This document shows, piece after piece, positions 44,667 through 56,559 of a DNA stretch of 64,000 nucleotides. Source of the DNA: Zygnema cylindricum (Eukaryota; Streptophyta; Zygnematophyceae; Zygnematales; Zygnemataceae); the NCBI GenBank assembly GCA_037447655.1, contig JBBHKE010001644.1:184512-248511 (forward strand), in the 5' to 3' direction. Every line of letters starts with the position of its first letter. Positions within the stretch are counted from its first letter, which is position 1. The notes below the pieces were generated by a model. That model was not told where the DNA came from and did not search any database. It saw only the letters and a program-made list of their open reading frames with translations. A program made the position numbers and the translations under genes.

Positions 44667-47600
44667 AAGACGGTGCAAACATTTATAAAAACAGGTCAAG
44701 CTGGAAGGCACTCCATTTGTAAAAGTTGAATTCATAGGAACAATTGTACCCAGCTGTCAAATCCACATTTCAAAAAGTAAATAATAATAATTACGAAAGT
44801 TGAAGAACAATAACATGAGGCTCCCTTTGTGTGGTAATTAGGGTCCTTCCCCTTGTAACAAAGCTCCTTGTGACAGGTAAAAATCTAGAGGAGCCCTATT
44901 ACTTCTTAAAGGGATTGGGTATGTGTCTTGCAATATAATCTTGATAATATTTTTCTAACAGCATCACACATCTCATCAGTAGGACCGCTTTCTGAATGGT
45001 CTAAGATCATGTAGTTGGGCAGCACTCAGATGAAATAATTACTTCAATTCCGTGGTCCTATGGTGCCTCCATTTTGTATTTCTTGGCAATAGACACGGGG
45101 ATGATTTCAACCTCCCCTTCTTGTTTCTTAACTTGTACTTCTACTTGGAGGTTGGTCACTGATTATAAAATGTGAATTTTGCCAATGATGCCCATGATTT
45201 CAACATGGAATTGTGGGTTTTGATCAATGCACAAAATGTACGAATAATAAGGTAAGTTGTTGAAAATAATGTAAAAAAAGTTTGTATGCCTGTAAAATAT
45301 GAACTTTTGTTGCTTTGAGGTTTACAATGGTGCATAGCTTTCCACTTAACAGAAATGAAATGGAATTCTCTGTCCATGACTTTTTTTCTTGTCTTTGTTT
45401 TCCCGCACCGGAAAAACGAACGAAGGACAGGAAGTCTAACTTTATTTTTTAGTCACACAAATTTTTTGGACGAATTCCTTGGAAGTCTCTCCTTTTCTCT
45501 TACGTTTTTTTACAGATTTATCGCATTTTTTAATTTAATCTAAAATATAATTTCAGCCCATGAGACAGATTTGGCATGAGATGTCCCTTGATACATTAAT
45601 TTCTGCGATCTGTGAAGTCGACTTTGTACAGAAAAAATGTATGAATTGTATGGGAAAAAAGGAAATAAGCAGAGTGGACGGAGAGTAGAATTAGAATACA
45701 AAGAATGAAATAAAGATAAAAATATATAAATAGAGGAAACAGGAAAAGAAGGAAACAGAGAAAAGTGCTCAGTAGAATTAGCATAAAGTAGGTCAAAATA
45801 ATAAAAGTGTGAAACAGAATATAAATACCGAGAAAATCCAGACTCATGCCAAATCCTGTGTATATTATTTTTCAGTTTCTCACCTTTTTTCTTTGGACAA
45901 GATTTACTGTAGAAACTAATGATGTAATCGGGAACAAAAGCATTTTGTATGCTTGTGTTTTTGCTCCTTGGTTTTGGCATTATTCTCTTTTTGGTTTCCT
46001 TGAATTGTGGATGTCCCTAGTGTGTTTGCTGTGATGCATCATCATTGCCTCCAATATGTTAATTTTTTGTTGGCAATGGCAATGTACTTTAACGGGTTGT
46101 CTCGTCTCCTTTTAACAGTAGAAACTTGACCCAATGGATCCTTAGAACCTGCATCCAGATTCTTTTGCTGGTTGATTCGTATAGGATAATGTCTGTCATG
46201 AATTTGTTGAATGATGATGTTACTATTCGGCTCGTGTTGTCTACTTTCTGTTGGGGCGTTTGTTTTCAGCTGATGTCAATCTATAATTAAATTAGGGGAA
46301 CTTGCGGGTGCAGTAATGTTGCGAATGGTCAGCTTTGGATTGGACTATCACTGGGCGCAGTGTTCTCGACCAACAGGGCTTCGCCAGGTGGGCCTCATTT
46401 GTATTTTTCTGCATGTCAATTTTTGAGTGTGGCTGAAAGAGGCATGTGTGCCGGTATTCAGTATGGTCAGTTCAGTTCAGTATCTGCACGGCCTCAATTT
46501 TCCTCCCTAGGCCAGCTTTGTGTGTATGGTAAGATATCTCTATATTTCCGATACAATATAAACTTGTCATTCGTTCTTTTTCATTGCGGCGTGAATGATA
46601 TGGCACAGTACACAGGCTCCTGAAATGTTCGAGTCTTTGCCTCATATATAAGAGAAAAAACAGTACTAGTGTCTGTACGAGACCTAACTTTTATTTGCCT
46701 GTCATATACGAGTTTCCGTGCTAAAATACTAGGGTTTGCTTCAAAGATTTGTATTCTGAAAAAGTTTAACATAAATCATCACGATTGCAAAATCTACAGC
46801 CTGGAAATGTACTTCTGTATACTCTGTATCACGTGCCAAAAAAATGAATGATCTGGCACCAGTCCGTATTGTCTTTGTATGGAGAAGAGTAATTGCTTGA
46901 ACAACTGCATGTTTTCTTTTCTAGTTTTAATTTATGCTTCTTAGGGATTTCAACCTGCACCGTACTGCACCGTTGACATTTCCTCCTTCATGCAAGCAAA
47001 TACGGTTGTATGAGACAGTTTCCTTTTTTCAGATCATACACATGTAGATATCATGGAACCATTTTTTGAAAAAGCGATTGCAGCAGAAGGCAATACTTTA
47101 GGCCTTTTATTTCTAGCCTCAAGACATCACAGTGCATTAGGATAAGGGGTACTAGATTGATGCTTCTTTTTGAATGTTTTAACTTCTGTGGGAAGTGGAT
47201 CTTAGCAAAGTCTTTCTTCTTGTACATTTGTTTTAAGAATTCAAAGTAACGTATGTAGCCTAATTTAGTTTCTGAATCAATTACAGTTATTTATTTTCTG
47301 TTTGACACAGGACCATGTGAAAAGCTGTGAGCACTGTTTACACGGACGACTCTGTTACGTTCGTCGTCAGGTAGACTCACCTTTTTTTCTTTTAAGCCTC
47401 TAGATGACTGATCAACATTTTCATTGTGCGGTCATTTTTTTTTCTGCCTCGTCTGTTGTCTCCCTGTCCTGTTAAATCGTAAAGATATTGCTAATTTATC
47501 TTAGGAGTAGGAGAATTTGTCTTTTAGGTCTACTCTTTGTGATGTGAAACACGTAGCTGCTTGCACTACAATATGTACTTTATTCTTGTCCGATGGAAGT

Positions 47601-50600
47601 GAATTGCAAGAATAATCTTGTCACTAAAAATGATTCACTCAAAATGTCATTGTCAGTCATGAGTCAAACCAAGTAGTGCCTATTATTTTGGTTTGTGATT
47701 AGCTCTTACTTGCATGCCTTAAATGTAGTGTAGTGAGGTTTCAGTGAAAGACGATTAGGTGGGCTTTAGTTAACGTCACTTGTTATGGTGATGGCCAGTT
47801 GACTTCTTTTGAAAGGGCAGGTTGGCTTTTTTGGTGTCTAGGAGACAGGGCCAAAAGAAAGTTACAACTGGATGATTTACATGAGCTATCTTCTTTTTGC
47901 GCCGCTTTATATTGCTGGTCCTATCATCACTTTCAACGCCTATGCCTCACAGGTGCAACAACTATTGGTCCTTAAAAACTCTCGATCTAGATCTTCCTGT
48001 ACTTCCTTTTTTCTTCCATCACTACATCCTGCTTTTGATTTTTGTCCTGCACTTGGATTCTTATGTTCTTTTGAGCTCTGCAAACTCACTTTTATGACTA
48101 CAAGTTGTTACTTTTTAACTTTTTTTGGCTTTCCTAGAGATTGGTTCTTTGTTTTACTGACTTTTTTACTAGGGTTTGACGAGCTCAGATAGATTCTCCA
48201 CAACAGACAAACACCTGGCGCCAAATCGGGCAATATGGGGCCCGCTTAGTAGCTTCTCTTCTTCTCATGGAAGTCATATCTCACTTTTGCTTCTTCCCAG
48301 CACTCACCTCTAGGTACAACCTTTTGCTGATTTCCTGTGTGAACCCTGATGTCCTTATGTGAAACCTTTTTCTATTGTCTGATGTCTTTTTCTGATGTCT
48401 CCTGAAGCCTTTTTTTAATGTTTGAAACCTTTTTCTGCTATTTGAACCCTGTTTCTGTTTAAGCGCACGTTTCACTCTTCTTGATTTTGATAATTGTTTC
48501 ATTGACCCAAATATTTCAGAATGAAGAATCCAAAATAGCATTCTTAGTTTTGTACTTGTTGATGGAAAATGAATCTTAGAATTTTTGCGATGGAAAATGA
48601 ATCTTAGTTTTGTTGTGATGGAAAATGAACTTAGTTGCATATTGGTGGTGGAAAATGAATTTAGTTGCATATTGGTGGTGGAAGATGAATTTAGTTGCGT
48701 ATTTGTGATGGAAAATGAACTTACTGCTCCATCTTTCCTGTTGTCATTATAATGCGTGTACAGTGGACTATGGAGGCAATTTACTCCTCTGGATGTCTTT
48801 GTTCTCGGTTACGGGGTATGGTTTTTCACCCCAGACCTCCTTCCTCTGTATTCCGGCTTATCATCCTGGAAAGATAATCCTCTTTATACATGAGCTGGGA
48901 GTGCAAGTGTTTCTGTATAGTTAGCATCAATTTCAATACTAATTCCTTTTTCCTTCTGGAATTCCCTCAATGTTTGAGCGATGTCCTGTAAGGATTCATT
49001 TGTGGGCTATATGTATGTAATCTGTTGCCATCCAATATCTATTCTCTTTGTCGCTTTAGGTGGATTTTTGACAATTTCATTTGTTTCCTGAGGCCCATCT
49101 CTCGCTCCCTATTGCGACAGTTTCTCACCTTCCCTTTTGTTGTACAATTGCTTATGGGATTTCTCTCATAAATTGCAGGTTCTTAACGTGATGTGGCTCA
49201 AGTTTCTCATCATTTGGCGGTACTTCCGTCTCTGGGCTCTGGTTAGTTTTTGCTTCTTTTGTCGCAGGAGGAAGTCGATCCATTTTTGAACAAAAAACCT
49301 TTATCCATCTCAGTTCTATCTATCTCAGTTCTGAGCATTTTCTATTATAGAACGCAGCCTGTTAAGAGACATAGAGTGTTTGCTGCTCTAATTTGACTTC
49401 AAAAAAGGGGTGAAAATGTTTTTTTCTTTCAACTCCACTTAGCAGTAAACACATTTGCTTACGCAGTCGCAGGTATAGCAAATTAATCATTTGTCTTGAC
49501 TGGGACTTCTCAGAAAGTTTAGGTTCAACTTTTATGACTTCTCATATTATGACTGTTAAAGAACCGTCACTTGCCTGAAAGAGCACAACTGAAAAGGGTT
49601 GTAGAGGAAGATACCCTGGAAGACTGAATTGAATCGACTTTTGGAACCAGCAACGTAAACGTTTTGAGTTAAGCAGAAGTATGTGTAAGGTGTTATATGG
49701 TCGATGCTTTCCCATTTACTTCTTTTAGGTCCGTTGCCAATTTTCGAAGTGTTGAATGTTGGAACATGCCCATTTGTCTCAAATGCTGTTATTTTAACTC
49801 TTTTAATGATTTTTTTTTTAAATTGGGTACAGTATCCTCGGTCTTTCATGCGTTTTTAGCCTTTCCCTTAATGAACGCCTTAAATGTTCACTCTCTTTTT
49901 CCTCCTCTGCGTGTGTTTCCTGTATTTTAAAACATGTGAATTGAAATGATGTCCTTTCCCTGGTGCTGATTTTTAGGCTTAAGTTGATTGCTAAATTGAC
50001 TATGCTACAATATTTATGAAAAAATGCAGATGAGTGGCATAGAAGCTCCGGAGAATATGTTGCGATGTGTGAATAACAGCTATGACATCGAGGGATTTTG
50101 GAAAGGATGGCATGCCTCCTATAATCGCTGGCTAGTCAGGTGGGGAAAATGGGGAAAATTGGAAAGAAATGTTAGTTTGCGAGTTGTTAATCAGGTTGCT
50201 GCAGAAATTTTTGATCCATTTGTGAAAGTTTCTTTTGGAGGAATACACATAGTTAGGTTCGGCTTTGTTTTCATGCATCCATGGTACGAATCCCTGGGCT
50301 GCAGATATTTATATATTCCTCTGGGGGGTACTAAGTGGCGAGCGATAAATATGTGGATTATTTTCACATTTGTGGCCCTTTGGCACGATTTTGAATGGCA
50401 AGTTCTTCTTCTCTTTACTTCTTTTCCAACTTCAAGCAATGGAAGATAATTGGAGCTAACACCTTTCCCTCTTTAGGGACTTAACTTCCTCTCCCTATGA
50501 AATTTTTTGTCCTTGTTTGCAGGAAAAGTTGTTCCTCCAATGGCTTTTGGAATCAACATATTGTTTCTGAGGAACATTTTTGCAATAGAGGGTAAACGAT

Positions 50601-52631
50601 GGTTTTGTTGATCACAGAAGAATATTTATACACTTGTAAAGTTCTACAGGAAGTTGCTGTCATGGGCATGGGTGACCTGTCTGCTTGGACTGCCCGAGCT
50701 CCTCGCCAAATCGGCCATGAAAAGCAAACGAGTGAGTTTTAAAATTCATAATTTGTGGATTGTTCTGTTTGATGGTGTGTCATTACACTTCTTTCTTATC
50801 AGACAGATTCTCTCTGTTTTTGATACTATGGCACATTAACCGAGAATAAGCAAGAATCGACAATTGCAAGTCTGTCATTCTGACACTTTTTCATAATTCT
50901 TTGAGTTGTCATTTCATTGGTGGCCATAGGAAAAATAGCAGTGTGTTGTTTTGGGGTGGATGACTAAAATAATCGACTGGTGAGAGAAGTAGCTTGTTAG
51001 GATAAGTGAAAAACTGCTTCATAATAATAAAACAGTTTTATTATGGGAAAATCCGACTACATATAACAAACTGTTCATATACAGTAAACCCTTCATGTGT
51101 TTATGCCGACTTTTTTTTTATCTTTGTGACGTTAACACCAAGTTTTCCCGTTTACTAAAGATAGTATCTGAAGGATCATTTGCTGTCATGAGGCAGATGA
51201 AGGCTATTCGAGGGTCATGGTTGGAGCGTGAGCTCTGTGCCATCGGCGGTACACTAACTATTAGTGGCCTTATGGTGGGGAATTCCTATTCTCTGTTTTT
51301 CGTTCGAATATTGCACATTCATTTTGTTATGTATTGAAATGTGTTCTTGTACCTTTCGTGAAACTCCTTCCACTTGTTTGCTTTTGCTTATTAAAATAGT
51401 ATTATAAATATAATTGTTTTTTTTTCAACATTAATTCTGTAAACAGTTCAAAAAGAGCCGCGTCATTTGGAACTATTTAGAGTTAATAACACTAATATAA
51501 ACCCCAAGCTAATAAATTCCTCCTTCTAATAATGATTCACAGTGTACTGGATCATATTCTATTTTGTTTGCGGGGACTAATTTATGTTTTGGATAATTAA
51601 AAGATGAAACCGGCTTTGTTTCAAAGCTCAATTTTGTTTTTCTGGACGTCAATGTAGGTTGCGAATCTTGTGGGGTTTGTCATTGGGCCCGAGGGTATGC
51701 AAGCCTTCGGTCAGAAACTTCTTCTGAGGGAAAGTACGTTTCAAACATTGCATTGAGATTCTAAAATCAAATTGTCAGAAACTTCTTCTGAGGGAAAGTA
51801 CATTTCAAACATTACATTTGAGATTCTAAATTCAAATTAAGTTTTTTTCATTATCTCTTTTGGAACTCGTACTAGACAATCCAGTGACGCTCTTTTTTCC
51901 ACGACGTTGTTTTTCTCGTGTCTGTGAAGTTTTATTTTAGTCCAGGTCTTTTCCATGTTAATTAGACTATTGTTACATTCTTGGTTGTTAATTTTTACGG
52001 GAACTATTTTGGACCATCTGATAAAAAACTCGTAAGAAATGGAGCTTTGGCTACAAGCATCTTAAGAGTTTAAATCTATCTATGATCCATGTTATTGTAT
52101 TTTATGTATCTTTGACTCGAGTTTCTTATGTTCTCTGCAGATGTGGGTATTATTGCCTGGGTACTTCTTTCATTCTACATTGGAACAAAGGTACGGTGTT
52201 TTTCCTATGTATTGGAAGGAAAGGTGGTATTTGTAGTATGTATTGGAAGGAACAGTGGTATTTTTCTACTATGTATTGGCAGAGAAAGTGGTGACATGGT
52301 TTCCGTCTGTGGATTGCTTTTGCTGACAAGTGTTGACGGGTCATCGAGGAACCATGTTGCTGATACTATTTGCATCATTTGCATGAAGTTATCTCTGTTT
52401 TTTGTTTTTGCAAGTTGGTGATAAATGCATACTTTTGACTTACGTTTTTTTCTCGTTGGAACTATTCCTCTCGAGTCTCTTCTGGAGCACAAGACATATG
52501 GCATGTAAGGATAAGATATTAGTGATAATACAAATAATTTTTTGGGATGGTGTGGACAGTTGATGTTGGAGTTGCGAGCGAGAGAAGACCGTAAACGACT
52601 CTCAAGCCTAAAATTGAGCCATTCCTCTTGA
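40305..52631 (+). CDS. GUP1: GUP1/HHAT-like membrane-bound O-acyltransferase
   Basis: Multi-pass MBOAT of the endomembrane system; relatives acylate lipids (yeast Gup1 in GPI-anchor remodelling) or proteins (HHAT). The plant substrate is not settled. Exons: 40305-40446, 41912-41985, 42130-42320, 43220-43268, 43736-43839, 44385-44449, 46314-46387, 47311-47370, 47842-47952, 48189-48313, 48764-48815, 49179-49241, 50030-50139, 50305-50397, 50650-50731, 51161-51274, 51658-51733, 52141-52190, 52560-52631. All phases agree and give 568 residues, close to family size. Diagnostic segments: DVSDSQWRNFREGLP, LFAPLYIAGPIITFNAYASQ, MWLKFLIIWRYFRLWAL, WHASYNRWLVR, YLYIPLGGTKWR and FTFVALWHDFEW with the catalytic His. 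The last exon ends in a short basic tail. Intron 14 uses a GC donor (GCAAGT, 50398). Exons 1 and 2 rest on frame and weak similarity; the others are firm. Confidence 0.93.
43464..43682. mobile_element. MITE, CACCGTGTATCGC family, decayed copy in MBOAT intron 4
   Basis: The left end CCATGTATCGCTATGAGAG after TA and the interior GTTAATG, CCACTTAAATC and GTGCACACATGTC parallel copy 1. The right end is badly eroded (TTAAGGCTAATACAATACA). About 219 bases, near the family length of 213-214. An internal palindrome AATCCGACGA-type pair is present. Confidence 0.5.
44127..44340. mobile_element. MITE, CACCGTGTATCGC family, best copy, in MBOAT intron 5
   Basis: 214 bases flanked by TA (44125-44126 and 44341-44342). 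Ends CACCGTGTATCACTAATAG and CTAATAGCGATACACGGTG are nearly perfect inverted repeats. It ends about 44 bases before exon 6 of the MBOAT gene. Confidence 0.8.
44511..44664 (+). repeat. CT microsatellite in MBOAT intron 6
   Basis: CTCTCT tract with CCCC and TCTG interruptions, about 150 bases. Frames through it are Ser/Leu artefacts. Confidence 0.92.
51710..51840 (+). repeat. 64-bp tandem duplication including a 5' splice site
   Basis: GTCAGAAACTTCTTCTGAGG plus the donor and following intron DNA (TTTCAAACATTGCATTGAGA) is repeated at 51774 with few changes. The first copy is the end of MBOAT exon 17; the second is intronic. Confidence 0.9.
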
Positions 52632-52950
52632 AAAGAAACGGAATACTTTTTGAAAATGAAACTGTAAATGAGTAGTGTGTTATATTGTCTCTCGAAAACG
52701 AAAGTTAGTAACTGCAGTAAAGAGAGTAGACTGGAGCATGTGTGTAAATCACAATCATATGTGTTTTATTTTTGTGGTTTCTTAAAGGTTTTTTCTCGAT
52801 GGTGTAACTACACAAGACAATTTGTAACATCACATTTATCTATGAGCTTCCAGTTCCGTTTGTATATTTTTATGAAGTTTAATGCAAGTAGAATCCAAAT
52901 GTCGACTATTTAATGTTATTTGTGGCCACTAAAAAATTTTCAAAAGCTTC
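52632..52950 (+). other. Downstream flank of the MBOAT gene
   Basis: Follows the TGA at 52629-52631 and should include the 3' untranslated region. No other feature recognised. Confidence 0.4.
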
Positions 52951-53596
52951 TAACGTTTGCTATGCAATTCTGCGATTCAGCTTTAAATGGAAATGATTTT
53001 CTTGAGAGGGTATGTTATGAAGTGAAATGCAGAGATAATGTGAAAATTTATGTTTACAAATATCGATTCGGCTGTTACAAGAGTCTCTTATCAGAAAACA
53101 CATATCGAGGCAATTGTGCATGTTCACAGCATTCTGTGCTAGTGAAGGTATGTGTAAGTCGCAAGTTGGTACTTGTTTAAACATGTGGTTGTAACTTTGA
53201 TTATTCGGCTATGCCAGTTTAAACGCGGGCTCTTAGTGCGATCATTCGATTTTTCCCACCGAAGACAACCTTCGAACGTTCGCTATGCAATTCTGCGAGT
53301 TTCAGCTTTAAATGGAAATGATTTTCTTGAGAGGGTATGTTATGAAGTGAAATGCAGAGAGTGTGAAAATTTATGTTTACAAATATCGATTTGGCTGTTA
53401 CAAGAGTCTCTTATCAGAAAACACATATCGAGGCAACTGTGCATGTTCACAGCATTCAGTGCTAGTGAAGGTATGTGTAAGTCGCAAGTTGGTACTGGTT
53501 TAAACATGTGGTTGTAACTTTGATTATTCGGCTATGCCAGTTTAAACGTGGCTCTTAGTGCGATCATTTGATTATTCCCACCGAAGACACATAGCC
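52951..53596. repeat. Tandem duplication, period about 324 bases
   Basis: Unit 1 is about 52951-53274 and unit 2 about 53275-53596. Both start AACGTT(T/C)GCTATGCAATTC, share CTTGAGAGGGTATGTTATGA and end CCCACCGAAGACA. They are highly similar, with a small indel (AGATAATGTG against AGAGTGTG). An open frame spans the join but matches nothing known. Confidence 0.9.
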
Positions 53597-54256
53597 TATA
53601 CCGACTGATGACACAGGGTTTTTTACCACAACAGACGAAAGTTCCAATGATGTCTGGATTTTCCTATTCTGACGATTTGTATTTAAAAATTCAACGTAAC
53701 AACTTTTTGAACAAAATTACCAAAGGAGGAAACACACTGCTAATTGTTACACTGCGAATTGTTGTGTGCACGGAGAAAGATGTTTTAAGTGGCCAAAACA
53801 ACGTTTCTCTTTTAACGATTAGCGGTCTAGTGAATGTTTTAGGAGAAGGCCAATGGTAACTCAGAAAGCACAGACGTCAGCATGAAGCGTCACGCAACTC
53901 TCTCTCTCTAACGAAGCTTTCCAACAACTTTTTCTTGATTTTTGAACTCCCTGGAGAGCTATTAGTTCTACCATTGGTGTTGGTTTGAATTGGTGGTGTA
54001 GCTATTTTAATCTCAAGCGCTTTCAAGCTTTGTGAAGGGGAATGAAATAGTATTCTAGAGTAAACTTAAAAGGAAATATGTTCCCACGGGTTCAAGGATT
54101 TCTCTTTTTCTTGCTGAGACTTTAGATTTACTGTTTCTTTTTTGGAATCCATTTCCATCACTACCCACCTGTACTATGACTCGTTTTTTTTTACAGTGTT
54201 ATACCACGGCAGTCTCATCGTGATATTGTCAAACGAAATGCTGTAGTTGTTGTAAT
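53597..54256. other. Gene-free stretch
   Basis: No coding homology, repeat boundary or RNA gene could be supported. Confidence 0.4.
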
Positions 54257-55024
54257 CAGTGTTGTTCAAATCGTGCGATTTTTTCAATTTTTACGATTGA
54301 AACGTATAAATCGTGACAGTTGAAAAAATCGCAAAAAAACGCGCTGTACTTTCTGTCCGGTAAACTGAACGGACAATTTACGGGAAAAGTACAATATTTC
54401 CCGTAAAATGTACGTTTCTTTACGGAATGTACGGAATTCGAGGAAAAGATATGTCGTAGTTATTAATAATTTTTGTCTAGTGAACTGAACAGAAATATCA
54501 CGTAACCTGTACGTCATTTCATCAAAAATGTACGGACATTTTCCAAAAGAGACGTTGAAACGTCACAAAATTTTCGCGTCACAAAATTGATACGTCACAA
54601 AATGTCTGAGAGATAGAGAGAGAAGGCAAAGAGAAGGCGGCCATGGCTGTCGGTCACATAGTATCACCCAGACATACTTTAATAAAAATGTGTTGATAAA
54701 AAGGTGCGCTTAGAGAGATTTGGAACCGGTTTTACCACATTTTGGCTTAATCCGTTCACGCGCTCTCCGCTACCGGTTCATAAAGGAATAATGTTGCATA
54801 ATTGGAGTGTGATAGGTATTTAATTATATATAAAATTTTAAGCACTCATTTAACAGGAAACTTACAAACTACGCTATATGTAAAAAAAAAAAAAGTTTTA
54901 TATGTACGGAAGTACGAATGAAAATTCATTAACGATTTTTAACGATTTGTTCAAAACGTTTAATGCGTTCGTTACGTATAATTCATCGCAATGGAATCGT
55001 TCGCACTAAACACTATGAACAACT
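54257..55024. mobile_element. Possible hAT-like repeat
   Basis: Begins CAGTGTTGTTCAAATCGTG and ends ACTATGAACAACTA in loosely inverted form. The interior holds TGTCCGGTAAACTGAACGG and TACGGAATGTACGGAATT words shared with the hAT element at 62263-63158. A tRNA-like stretch lies antisense at about 54715-54785. Ends are uncertain. Confidence 0.35.
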
Positions 55025-55279
55025 ATGAAAATTTCAAACAAGTTTAGTGCGAAAAAATCCATATAATACGCACGTTATAGTATTGGCCTGAAATGTACAT
55101 CAATATATTCATAATTGATTTGGAAGTCAGGATGATCTTCGTGATCTTTGTTTCCTACATCATCTTTTTCAAGTGCTTCCATCTTTCTATGACGTGTCAC
55201 CTCCGGATTACATCCTCTAAGCTGATATCATTGATTGTAGTCTCACTAAAGTGATTTACTAAATTGATGCTGCAACAAC

Positions 55280-55650
55280 TTCAATGAAGCTTGAATGAGA
55301 TACATGAAGCTGAGGAAATTGCTACCTCAAAATTTTTAGTCTTTGCAACAACTGCAATACTTGATATTACGGCATCAACATTTGCTGCTTCTAAAGCACA
55401 TATCAATACATTATCCGTTTCTTTTTTGATATGTCATCCGTTTCTTTTGTCAAACTTTGTTTTCCTGCAATCAGCAACGAAGTGATTGATTGGTCTAATA
55501 GCAATAATAGCAAATTTAGCTTTTCTTGTTGCTGCTGTCCGAAGCGTGGTTGTAGTTCTGCCTTGGTGATTGATATTTGCTGCTTGAAGCAAATACAGCT
55601 CCGCGCATGGCACTTATAAGTCCCATATCTTTCAGGTGATTTATATTTTT
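55280..55650 (-). pseudogene. Copia gag fragment with broken zinc knuckle
   Basis: On the minus strand, QNYNHASDSSNKKS is followed by CYYC and then, after a 4-base (CAAT) duplication that shifts frame, by HFVADCRKTKFDK. This is the pattern of a retroelement CX2CX4HX4C knuckle. Downstream is a mostly open stretch (DNVLICALEAANVDAV). It lies on the opposite strand to the adjacent copia elements. Confidence 0.4.
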
Positions 55651-55813
55651 TCGAATTTTCATAAGGCGAACTTTTACATACAAGCAGGTTACCCCATCCT
55701 TTTATTGTCCTGGCAATGAAATCAACAATATCTAAACTTTTGTTCCTTCTGCAAAAGGAATCTACAGCGCATCTTCTTCATTGAAGTGACCATAGAGTTT
55801 AGTTACATGTTCG

Positions 55814-56408
55814 TGTTAAAATTATGTGTCCATTTTCTAATAAGGACAAAAATCAAAGTTGTTACGTGAGCGAGAAATCAAGTAGGCCCGGTACGGTTCG
55901 GTACAGTTAAGTAAACCTGAACGTACATTTGTGTAGACGTCAAGTTATATTTGCGTAGACGTCAAAAATTACATTTATGTAGATGTCAAGTTATATTTGC
56001 GTAGACGTCAAAAATTGGTCATTGACTTGTACCGTACGGCAAGTCAAGTTGTCGCAGATTTTGAGTATGTGTCACGTAGCGAATTGTGACCATTGATTCG
56101 ATTACGTAGGTCACAAGTTAAGATTGTACTTCCTTTACGTGGAACACAAGTAGCGTAGGACCTACGTCACCTACACATAAAAATGTACTCATGCTCACAT
56201 TGAAAATTAATCATCAATCTACTGAATGATTCTCTCCACATTTTCCCTGCTGCTATTTTTGCACTGAGTGATTATTTTGTTGTGTCATAATTTATCTTCC
56301 TTTTTTGTTCAGTAATTAAGCCTTGCTTTCTCATATAGAGATTTGTTTTCCTTAGCTTCGTGTCTTGTAATTGGTCGATCTTATGGCCACTTTTTCGGAA
56401 TCTCAACA
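55814..56408 (+). repeat. 5' LTR of copia 2
   Basis: TGTTAAAATTATGTG to AATCTCAACA, 595 bases. It contains a doubled unit (GTAGACGTCAAGTTATATTTG block, about 55926-56018) that is single in the right LTR, accounting for most of the length difference. Confidence 0.88.
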
Positions 56409-56559
56409 TGGTATCCAAGCTTTAGGTAAAATTACAAACAATTAGAAATTAAATGGTAGTAATTATTTACTATGGAAAGCTAAGATGACCCGTATTCTAA
56501 AATTTAAGAATTACTGGGGTATTGTACAGGCACTGAACTGAAACCTACTGAAGCTCTAG

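Noticed and set aside
45540-45980. 146-residue minus-strand frame in an MBOAT intron
   Set aside because: No recognisable domain, Phe/Ser/Tyr-rich composition typical of A-rich intron DNA read backwards.
50521-50600. Exon-like stretch in MBOAT intron 14 (TTTGCAG then GAAAAGTTGTTCCTCC)
   Set aside because: It resembles the start of exon 15 loosely, but no phase joins it to the flanking exons without a stop. The real exon is at 50650.
52951-53596. CRISPR-like or satellite array
   Set aside because: Only two long units without spacers; a simple tandem duplication.
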